Shown: positions 31,622-38,284 of the stretch, one piece after another
Layout: each line of letters begins with the position of its first letter
How positions within the stretch are numbered: the first letter of the stretch is position 1
Source: Chitinispirillaceae bacterium
Lineage (GTDB): Bacteria; Fibrobacterota; Chitinivibrionia; Chitinivibrionales; Chitinispirillaceae
Assembly: GCA_016930275.1 (NCBI GenBank)
Contig: JAFGHA010000039.1
Location: 1-38,284, forward strand
Direction of reading: 5' to 3'
DNA: 38,284 nt
The notes under the pieces: generated by a model
The model's input: the letters and a program-made list of their open reading frames with translations, nothing else
Databases searched by the model: none
What the model was told of the DNA's origin: nothing
Translations under genes and position numbers: made by a program

Positions 31622-33406
31622 ATGCGGGGAAGAATAGTACATAAAGCTGCATGTATACTGTTTGCAACCGGGTTTATACTTACCATCTGGGCCGTAGCAC
31701 CAAAACACGGCTGGTTAAGCACAAAAAATAACTACGTTTTAAATGAAAAAGGTAATATCGTCCAACTCAAGGGAATGAGCTTTTATTGGAGTACACCCGG
31801 CTGGATCGGGATCGGCTACTATAATGCCGGTACAGTAAACATGTTGGCCGATGACTGGAAATGTACGGTTGTCCGTGCGGCATACGATAGAAATAACGGT
31901 AACGATAACGGATGGAACGAGGTCAAAACAGTTATTGATGCCGCTATCGCCAAAGGTATCTATGTCATTCTCGACTGGCATTCTCATACCGCCGAACAAC
32001 AGGCAAGTACCGCTATTTCGTTTTTCACCAGCAAGGCTCAGGAGTATAAAAACACTCCCAACGTAATCTTTGAGGTTTATAATGAGCCTAAAGTCGCCGG
32101 AGGCAGTGACGAAAAAGACGGGAGTGTCGAAGCTGGGAAAAAAACCTGGGCCGTCATCAAGCCCTACCTCAACGACGTCACCAAAGCGATCCGGAATACC
32201 GGCTCGAAAAATCTCATTATTCTCGGAACCCCCTATTTCTGTCAGCATATCGGGGTCGCTGCCGCCGATCCCGTTGAAAAAAGTCCCGGTGTACCGTATG
32301 AAAACGTCGCCTACGCGTTTCATTTTTACGCCGCCAGTCACGGCCCGGAAGCGATGTATGTCGAACGGGACGGCGGCGGAATGGAAGCGACGTATCTTGC
32401 CGCAGGAGTAAATTCCATTCCCGTTTTCGTCACTGAATGGGGTACAACACACAGCGACGGCAGTCAGGGAGTCGACGAAGCGAATACCAACTGGTGGTTC
32501 GATAATTATATCAACAAGTACCATATCAGCCATTGCAACTGGTCGGTATCGAGCGGTGAAGGATCAAGCTGTTTCTCCGGAGGGACCTCTCCGAGCCAGT
32601 CAGGTCAGATCGCTAAAAGGCTCATCGGCAGCGGTGAAGACGAATGGGTACCGGTATGGGAAACCGGTCTCGAAGGCCCGGCGAAAGACAGTGTCTTCAC
32701 ATTCCCGAAAGAATTTCACCAGGCCTCCGCATTCAATAATTATTTCGGCACCCATGCGGAAAGCACCACGGTTGCTTACTCCTACCGTGACAAGGTCGAC
32801 CGGAGAATCGCCGGTACGCTCGGCTACACGGTTCTGAAAGTCACCCCCAGCACCGAGGATAACTGGGTTTCTTACAATATTAAATCCAATTCAGCTACAA
32901 AATATCTGCTTATGCGATACCACTCCAACGATGGAACCGGTACCGTGGAAGTACTGGTCGATGACAGCAAAGCCGGACAGGTGACCCTGCCCGAGAAAGC
33001 GACCTGGGACTACGCGGTAATCCCGGTGGATATCGCCACCGGTACGCATAATCTGAAATTCAATTTTGTCAACACTAGCGGCGACAGTTACCTGATCGAA
33101 TGGTTTGAACTGACCAACGAGCAGAACCCGCCGCAAGTCAGTGCCCTGAACTCAATTCAACGGGGTATCTGTACCGTTTCACCGAAACTCTTCCCCATCA
33201 GCAGAGGATTCGAAATCCGTCTGCCGTCATCGCACCGTTATACCGGGTACTCGCTGGTTGGAGCGGACGGTAGAACAGTGAAACATGCACCATTGCGGCA
33301 GGGTACCATGCAGATAACCGTCAGCGGGATCGCCAACGGCATGTGGTTCCTGAAACTTGAAGGAGAGTCTCCGATGGTGCTCCGGACGATGGTCAACGGA
33401 AAATAA
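31622..33406 (+). CDS. Secreted GH5 endoglucanase with CBM and C-terminal domain
   Basis: A 594-residue secreted cellulase. A signal peptide covers about residues 1-25. The GH5 barrel (about 30-330) resembles subfamily 2: GNIVQLKGMSFYWS, VVRAAYDRNN, VILDWHSH, then VIFEVYNEP with the acid/base E155, AYAFHFYAASH, and PVFVTEWG with the nucleophile E272. Residues about 370-505 look like a CBM6/35-type beta-sandwich, ending WDYAVIPVDIATGTHNLKFNF and IEWFELT. The last 70 residues (YSLVGADGRTVKH, then IANGMWFLKLEG) resemble a sorting-type domain. It hydrolyses internal beta-1,4 bonds in cellulose or mixed-link glucans. GH9 follows after 97 bases on the same strand, probably in one operon. Confidence 0.92.
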   Translation: MRGRIVHKAACILFATGFILTIWAVAPKHGWLSTKNNYVLNEKGNIVQLKGMSFYWSTPGWIGIGYYNAGTVNMLADDWKCTVVRAAYDRNNGNDNGWNEVKTVIDAAIAKGIYVILDWHSHTAEQQASTAISFFTSKAQEYKNTPNVIFEVYNEPKVAGGSDEKDGSVEAGKKTWAVIKPYLNDVTKAIRNTGSKNLIILGTPYFCQHIGVAAADPVEKSPGVPYENVAYAFHFYAASHGPEAMYVERDGGGMEATYLAAGVNSIPVFVTEWGTTHSDGSQGVDEANTNWWFDNYINKYHISHCNWSVSSGEGSSCFSGGTSPSQSGQIAKRLIGSGEDEWVPVWETGLEGPAKDSVFTFPKEFHQASAFNNYFGTHAESTTVAYSYRDKVDRRIAGTLGYTVLKVTPSTEDNWVSYNIKSNSATKYLLMRYHSNDGTGTVEVLVDDSKAGQVTLPEKATWDYAVIPVDIATGTHNLKFNFVNTSGDSYLIEWFELTNEQNPPQVSALNSIQRGICTVSPKLFPISRGFEIRLPSSHRYTGYSLVGADGRTVKHAPLRQGTMQITVSGIANGMWFLKLEGESPMVLRTMVNGK

Positions 33407-33502
33407 CATTTCCGGTACCGTTGCCGAATCGATACGGGTGAAAGAGTAGCAACTGATCATCATGTTAATTATATCAACCTTTTCTTTCTGGAGTATTTCC
33501 TT

Positions 33503-35977
33503 ATGAAGCGCATTTTATTACCTGTACTGGTGTGCTGCACAGCCCTGCAACTTACGGCGCAGGATCTCAACACACTGCATAACATGCTGATCAAGTTCTA
33601 CCAGTACCAGCGTGCGGGACTGAAAAGCGGTAGTGCCAACAATGCCAATTCCGGATTTACCGAAGCCTCACACAAAGGCGATAATTATAACGGCAAGCCG
33701 CTCGACGGCGGCTGGTACGATGCCGGTGACTACATCAAATTCGGGATGAATCTCGGCTACTCACTGTACTGCCTGCTTAAAGGATATGACGTGTTTCCGA
33801 GTGCCTATACGACCAGCTCCGGTTCGGTACCGGACGTCCTCGTCCAGGCGAAATTCGCCACCGATTATCTTTGTAAAGCGGTTATCGACAACAACACGGT
33901 CGTTCTCGACGTCGGAGTAGCAGAAGATGAACATGGTACCTGGGGGGTAAAATACGCTGAAGGAAGAAGCGGCAATCAGATCAGGCTCTGTGACGGAGGG
34001 GATATTCCCGCGACCTATGCCGCCTGTCTTGCACTGATGTCGGTATTGTACCGTAAACATGATTCCGACTATGCCGACCAATGTCTTGCCAAAGCGAAGA
34101 CAGCCTTTGCGTTTGCAAAAGCAAAGTTCAACTCGAACAAAAACTACTGTACCCCGCAGTTGAAAGCCGGCGCCGCGCTGTACGACTATCCAACCGTTGA
34201 AGGCCAGAAAAACCAGCAGATCAACGACCGTATGGTGGCGGCCGGTGTCGAACTGTATCGCGCGACACTCGGTACCACAGGCGCCGATCCGATTTATAAA
34301 ACCTGGGCAACTAAAAGTATTATCAATTTCTACAACTGTATCGGATATTCATATATCGGCCCGCTGGCTGCATACGAAGTCTGGCATCAGGGGCTATTGA
34401 CCAGTGCCGGTTCATTGAATCAGAACCTATCTTTTATCGAAGGAAAAATCAAAACCTCCGGAACATTCGCGAATGTCTACCAGAACAGTGGCTGGGGAAC
34501 CGCACGAGATGTGGGGTCCGCCGCTTTAGAATATGCGCTCGGGTATGTTACTTCAGGTACTGAATCGACCCGAGAGAAGTACCTCACCCGTGTAAATGAT
34601 CACGTCAACTGGTTGACCGGCAAGAGTGGCCGCTCCTATATCTGCGGCGTCGGATCAGGCCCCACTCGTATCCACTACCGCACCACCAATTACGGTGCAG
34701 TTCCGGGAGCGGTCGTCAGCGGCCCCGACGGCGACGGCAACTGGAGCGACGATGGTAGTGCCAATTACTGTGAAGTGGCGATCGACTACAATGCGGGTGT
34801 CGTCGGTGCGGTGGCGTTCCTCAAGGCGACAAGCGACAACTCCGCACTCAGAGTGACCAAGGTCTTCGAAGCCGACCAGACTGTCGGTGTCGATATGACC
34901 ACCAAAAAAGTCACCTTCGGCGCGACCCTTTCAAAATCGGTTCCCTGGACTATTGTAATTACCGGTGCTTTCGGTGTAAAAGAATTTTCAAATACCGGAA
35001 CGAACATCAATGCCGTCTGGGACGGCAGTGCGGATGAAGGATATTTCCTTGCGGGAGAGGTGGTAAAAGCGCGCCTGGAGGTCGACGGCGACATCTCCGC
35101 TCTTGATCTGCAGAAAGCCAGACCGGTATCCGTTGAAATCATCAAGACCGTCAAGTCTCCTTTGAAAACAAACGACAAACTCGTTGACGATTTCGAGGAT
35201 GGCGACTCGATAAACAAATACAGTGGCAGGTGGACCGCATTCGGCACCGGAATCGGGCTTACCGGAACCTCATTCATTTTTTCCGAACTGGAAAGTTCAC
35301 CCTCGGTGCAACTCAAAGCGAACGTCCCGACACCAGCCCCGGATACCTACTCAGGCCTGCGAACAACATTCAGTGCAAGCGGTGCGGCCGGATCAGTCGG
35401 CCCCATCAAATCGATCGTATTCGATATGAAAGGTGCCACCGATGCGAATGTCTGTGTCGAGCTTGAGCAATCGTCCGTCACCGACGGAGCGTATCATCAG
35501 GTAACGTTTCCCATCACCAAATACACCAACAGTTACCGTATCCCGATCGAAAACTTCGCCCAGCCGGACTGGAAAACCAGTGATGTCGCGCTGGACCTCA
35601 ACAATATCGTCGCCCTGCGTTTTTCGGTCTATGACTCCATCGGCCGTGTGGCGATCGATATCGACAACATTTATATCGAAGACCTTGAAGTCAGCGTCAA
35701 CGCGCACTACATCACCCGTAAAAGTCAGGCATTCAATACGCCGGTGTACGCAAAAGGTTCATTGTATTATGCAATTCCGCAAAGTGCCGTCGGCACGGTC
35801 AACCTTTCGATTTTTGATCTTACCGGAAGAAACGTATTCGGGAAGCAATTCAATGGTCAGCAGAACCGGACGGTCTCGGTTGATCTCAACCGGCTGTCGG
35901 CGGGAATGTACACAGCGGTTTTCTCTGACGGCAAATCGACAATAGGAGAACGTCTGAAATTCATCATGACGAAATAA
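33503..35977 (+). CDS. Secreted GH9 endoglucanase, multidomain
   Basis: An 824-residue secreted cellulase. After a signal peptide (about 1-19), the GH9 catalytic module (21-445) shows KPLDGGWYDAGDYIKFG with D73/D76 (water-activating Asp), the substrate-site segment RIHYR (H391) followed by PGAVVSGPDGDGNWSDD, and the catalytic acid E424 in NYCEVAIDYNAGVVGA. It is of the type without an N-terminal Ig domain. Next come a FlgD-Ig-like module (about 465-535, with NAVWDGSADEGYFLAGE), a CBM11/CIA30-like module (about 558-730, DDFEDGDSINKYSGRW to IDIDNIYIEDL) and a C-terminal sorting-type domain (about 750-824, LSIFDLTGRNVFG, LSAGMYTAVFSDG). GGAG lies ten bases before the ATG. A strong terminator follows. 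Confidence 0.95.
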   Translation: MKRILLPVLVCCTALQLTAQDLNTLHNMLIKFYQYQRAGLKSGSANNANSGFTEASHKGDNYNGKPLDGGWYDAGDYIKFGMNLGYSLYCLLKGYDVFPSAYTTSSGSVPDVLVQAKFATDYLCKAVIDNNTVVLDVGVAEDEHGTWGVKYAEGRSGNQIRLCDGGDIPATYAACLALMSVLYRKHDSDYADQCLAKAKTAFAFAKAKFNSNKNYCTPQLKAGAALYDYPTVEGQKNQQINDRMVAAGVELYRATLGTTGADPIYKTWATKSIINFYNCIGYSYIGPLAAYEVWHQGLLTSAGSLNQNLSFIEGKIKTSGTFANVYQNSGWGTARDVGSAALEYALGYVTSGTESTREKYLTRVNDHVNWLTGKSGRSYICGVGSGPTRIHYRTTNYGAVPGAVVSGPDGDGNWSDDGSANYCEVAIDYNAGVVGAVAFLKATSDNSALRVTKVFEADQTVGVDMTTKKVTFGATLSKSVPWTIVITGAFGVKEFSNTGTNINAVWDGSADEGYFLAGEVVKARLEVDGDISALDLQKARPVSVEIIKTVKSPLKTNDKLVDDFEDGDSINKYSGRWTAFGTGIGLTGTSFIFSELESSPSVQLKANVPTPAPDTYSGLRTTFSASGAAGSVGPIKSIVFDMKGATDANVCVELEQSSVTDGAYHQVTFPITKYTNSYRIPIENFAQPDWKTSDVALDLNNIVALRFSVYDSIGRVAIDIDNIYIEDLEVSVNAHYITRKSQAFNTPVYAKGSLYYAIPQSAVGTVNLSIFDLTGRNVFGKQFNGQQNRTVSVDLNRLSAGMYTAVFSDGKSTIGERLKFIMTK

Positions 35978-36008
35978 CGCAACGGAGTTAAAAAATAACA
36001 ATCATTGG

Positions 36009-36040
36009 CAAGGAAAAGCCTCAGGCTTTTCCTTTTTTTT
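36009..36040 (+). terminator. Intrinsic terminator of the GH5/GH9 unit
   Basis: AGGAAAAGCC (36011-36020), loop TCA, GGCTTTTCCT (36024-36033), then a T run to 36040. A perfect ten-base stem. It also lies past the end of the minus-strand gene at 36058. Confidence 0.92.
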
Positions 36041-36057
36041 ATTCTGCCGGAATGCGA

Positions 36058-36498
36058 TCAGTCGCCCGAAAATTCCTCTTCAAGTTTTCGAAGAATATCC
36101 TTCACTGCTACAGATTCCGCAAAAATATACTCATCAAGCAGCGCCACCTGAAGAAGCCCGTTTTCATGCTTGAGGTGTGCCAGTGAGACCGACCAGTTGC
36201 CCTGCTCACGTGCTTTCCGGAGTAACGATACCGCTTCATTGTAATGATCGTCGGTTTTCCAGCTGTTGAATGCCGGATCGTTTATGATCTTCCCGACATC
36301 CTCCCGAACCTTGACGGCAATTTCACTGTTGATATCGAGAACATCGTACAGTTTCTGAGCATTCGCGGCGATTCTGCCGATACGAGCACGTTCTTTTCTG
36401 GAAAGAATCCCGTCGGCTTTGGCGATCGCGATATATAAATGCGCTTCGGCTCTGCTCTGGAGTTCAACCACCTGTAGTTTTGTGGATATGGATTTCAT
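36058..36498 (-). CDS. Small hypothetical protein, possibly TerB-like
   Basis: A 146-residue, all-helical, soluble protein with no signal peptide. AHLYIAIAKADGILSRKERARIGRIA resembles the ADGxxSxxE metal-binding-type motif of TerB domains, but the rest does not give a firm match. A weak ribosome-binding site (AGGAT) precedes the ATG. It is divergent from the FlgT-like gene and convergent with GH9. No function can be assigned. Confidence 0.65.
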   Translation of the reverse strand: MKSISTKLQVVELQSRAEAHLYIAIAKADGILSRKERARIGRIAANAQKLYDVLDINSEIAVKVREDVGKIINDPAFNSWKTDDHYNEAVSLLRKAREQGNWSVSLAHLKHENGLLQVALLDEYIFAESVAVKDILRKLEEEFSGD

Positions 36499-36728
36499 CC
36501 GTGATCCTGTATGCTCAATGGAAAATCACTACGGTTCCAACCGATTAAAACTACTACTCATCAACCGGAATAACACAATTATTTTTTTGCAGACTCCGGA
36601 TCAGGCCGGTTCCATCAATTCCTTGTCCGGTACCTTTCCACCTTCCCCCGACAGATACCATCTTCCCGTTTTCAGCCATTTATTGTATATTGAATTATTA
36701 CTTTGTACGAACCACCACGGAGGTAGCA

Positions 36729-37865
36729 ATGCATCGATGTCTCGGTTTCTTTCTCACCGTACTGTTAGTCAACAGTTTCATTTTCGCCCAGGATGATCTG
36801 ACAACCGAAGGTACCGGTATCGGAGTGAATCGCGATGAAGCCCTTATGGCGGCGAAACGTGACGCGGTCGAAAAAGGTATCGGAATGGTACTGCTCTCTC
36901 AGACGGAAATTGAGAATTTCCAGCTGAAACGGGACATTGTCGTTACCAAAACCATCGGCACGGTATCAAAATACGAGATCATCTCCGAAACCAGGAACAG
37001 CGATGCCACGATCGAGATTAAAATCAGGGCGCAGCTTTCAAAGTCCGCGATGCGCCAGGATCTCGCAGCCTTCAATATACTCATCGAATCGATGGATAAA
37101 CCGCGGGTAATGGTACTCATCGACGAGAACAATATCGGAACCAGTGAGCCGGCCAACCAGGCTGCAGAAACCGCCATACTGAGTTTCCTGAAGGACCCCT
37201 ACGATTTCAATCTTGTGGATAAAAACGTCTCACTTTCCATAAAAAGTTCCCGGCAGAAAATGGCTGACCTGAACGGTAATCCCGCAGCCGCCGCTGCAAT
37301 CGGCCTGCAGAACGGCGCGGAGGTTCTCATCACCGGTACCGCTACCAGTAAGGTTGCGGAAGGAATCTCACAAAACCTCGGCGGGATGGTCTCCGTGCAG
37401 GCGGATGTGACCCTTAAAGCCATAAACTGCAACACTGGAGCAATCGCCGGTTCCGCAGCTGAACATGCCGCAAGGGTGCACATCAGTCCGCAGACCGCCG
37501 GCAATCAGGCGATCGCCAAGGCGGCACAGAAAGCTGCCGGAAAACTCCTTGACATGATAATCAAAAACTGGCAGAATCAGGTCAATAACGGTCTTTCGAT
37601 TTCGGTGACCGTCAATGAAGTGAAAATTTTCAGGCAGAAGAATGCGGTAATTACCACTCTTACCGGCATGTCGGGTGTCAGTGCGGTACGTGAACGCTCC
37701 TGGGATGCGACCAGTGCTCAACTGCAGCTCGAAGTTGTTTATAAAGGGAATACCAACGGGTTCTGCACCAAAGTTGACGGTTTCAAATTAAAATCCGGAG
37801 GGGGCAGCCTGGCCGTTACCGGCGTCAACGGTCAGAACGTGACACTGGTGGCGCAAGCCCTGTAA
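36729..37865 (+). CDS. Secreted FlgT/LPP20-like protein
   Basis: A 378-residue exported protein. Signal peptide MHRCLGFFLTVLLVNSFIFA. Residues about 23-115 resemble the FlgT N-terminal/LPP20 fold: TTEGTGIGVNRDEALMAAKRDAVEKGIG and then beta strands ending in ATIEIKIRAQLS. The middle part (PRVMVLIDENNIG, then AAIGLQNGAEVLITGTATS, then VTLKAINCNTGAIAGSAAEHAARVH) matches the FlgT middle domain's pattern of envelope proteins that bind stator or H-ring components. The start is fixed by GGAGG six bases before the ATG; the open frame upstream to 36690 is not used. The whole layout parallels the gene at 4032. A flagellar role is possible but no flagellar gene is in the window, so the call is limited to the fold. 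Confidence 0.72.
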   Translation: MHRCLGFFLTVLLVNSFIFAQDDLTTEGTGIGVNRDEALMAAKRDAVEKGIGMVLLSQTEIENFQLKRDIVVTKTIGTVSKYEIISETRNSDATIEIKIRAQLSKSAMRQDLAAFNILIESMDKPRVMVLIDENNIGTSEPANQAAETAILSFLKDPYDFNLVDKNVSLSIKSSRQKMADLNGNPAAAAAIGLQNGAEVLITGTATSKVAEGISQNLGGMVSVQADVTLKAINCNTGAIAGSAAEHAARVHISPQTAGNQAIAKAAQKAAGKLLDMIIKNWQNQVNNGLSISVTVNEVKIFRQKNAVITTLTGMSGVSAVRERSWDATSAQLQLEVVYKGNTNGFCTKVDGFKLKSGGGSLAVTGVNGQNVTLVAQAL

Positions 37866-38073
37866 GCGCCACACCCGGCCGAAAAATTCCGACAGAACAA
37901 TTGCTCCAATCATTTCGCGGTTCTCACGACGGTAGTGTATTTTTGTTCCATCAGATGATTGCCGCCGGTGCGGAAAGATATCGCTGATTATCGGGCCGAA
38001 GAACCTTGTCTTGATAGTACCGGCAAACCGGACGCCAGTATTTGTTGCAACTACCATCAACCAGAGAATCACC

Positions 38074-38284
38074 ATGGTACAACGAAAAACAACCCGTCAG
38101 ATACATGTTCACGGCATTCCCATCGGCAGCGATGCACCGGTCGTGATACAGTCAATGGCGAATGTCAAAACCACCGAAACCGAAGCGGTGCTCCGCCAGA
38201 TTGAGCAACTCACCTCCGCCGGGTGCAGAATAGTGCGTCTGGCGGTTCCCGACACCGCTGCCGCAACCGCTTTCGGACAGATCA
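38074..38284 (+). CDS. ispG: IspG, 4-hydroxy-3-methylbut-2-enyl diphosphate synthase (N-terminal part)
   Basis: The first 70 codons of a protein that matches the IspG/GcpE N-terminus: RKTTRQIHVHGIPIGSDAPV and then VIQSMANVKTTETEAVLRQIEQL with SAGCRIVRLAVPDTAAA. The enzyme is an iron-sulfur reductase of the MEP isoprenoid pathway that makes HMBPP. The protein runs off the window end. The ATG is chosen by family similarity; no strong ribosome-binding site precedes it. The 208 bases between this and the FlgT-like gene show nothing recognisable. Confidence 0.92.
   Translation, partial: MVQRKTTRQIHVHGIPIGSDAPVVIQSMANVKTTETEAVLRQIEQLTSAGCRIVRLAVPDTAAATAFGQI

Noticed and set aside
1..38284. tRNA or rRNA genes, CRISPR arrays, complete insertion sequences, restriction or phage-defence genes
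   Set aside because: Looked for on both strands; no T-loop/anticodon arrangement, regularly spaced repeats, transposase motifs or defence families were seen.

Overview
The window looks like chromosome of a Gram-negative, mesophilic, plant-polymer-degrading bacterium of moderate GC. Lipoproteins, a beta-barrel-like protein, peptidoglycan enzymes and secreted cellulases point to a diderm cell. The mix of GH5 and GH9 cellulases ending in sorting-type domains, a long FN3-repeat protein with an NPFDP motif, and a TPR/SLH lipoprotein suggests the Fibrobacterota (Chitinivibrionia-like) lineage. That placement is inference from gene content and was not tested.

Layout. 1-3.8 kb: tail of an unknown gene, a zinc-ribbon methyltransferase, folD, a divergent mraY homologue and a second methyltransferase. 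4.0-6.1 kb: a secreted LPP20/FlgT-like protein and a TPR/SLH lipoprotein. 6.2-7.6 kb: thiol peroxidase and monofunctional transglycosylase. 7.9-11.3 kb: a secreted protein with about 11 FN3-like repeats. 11.5-13.3 kb: ppnP and a beta-CASP metallo-hydrolase. 13.4-14.8 kb: a decayed zone with a truncated leucine-rich-repeat gene, a colliding small secreted ORF, dispersed repeats and a dead ABC-permease fragment. 14.8-19.4 kb: thpR, a PHP-domain gene and a pyruvate phosphate dikinase carrying a 110-residue histone-H1-like tail. 19.7-23.8 kb: a tightly packed run of a catalytically degenerate GH57-like protein, a STAS-membrane protein, a membrane-anchored lytic transglycosylase and rsmE. 23.9-26.1 kb: a barrel-like protein, a CorA-type transporter and a DUF2934 protein with its own Lys/Ala tail. 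26.3-29.2 kb: the elongation factor P pathway (epmA, efp, epmB). 29.2-36.0 kb: a cellulose-degradation locus with a tandem carbohydrate-binding-module-like protein divergent from GH5 and GH9 endoglucanases. 36.1-38.3 kb: a possible TerB-like protein, a second FlgT/LPP20-like secreted protein and the start of ispG.

How the parts work together. EF-P, its lysylating enzyme EpmA and the lysine aminomutase EpmB form a complete beta-lysylation module, and Lys34 of EF-P is conserved. The three polysaccharide proteins share C-terminal sorting-type domains, and GH9 shares a CBM11/CIA30-like module with the divergent protein, so they probably share an export route and a substrate. Every intact convergent gene pair (seven of seven) is separated by a hairpin, either a classic terminator or a dispersed palindromic repeat.

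Best candidates for something new: the PPDK with a DNA-binding-like tail, the GH57-pseudoenzyme/STAS/transglycosylase operon with an attenuator-like leader, and the repeat-associated gene graveyard at 13.4-14.8 kb. No tRNA, rRNA, CRISPR array or complete insertion sequence was seen.
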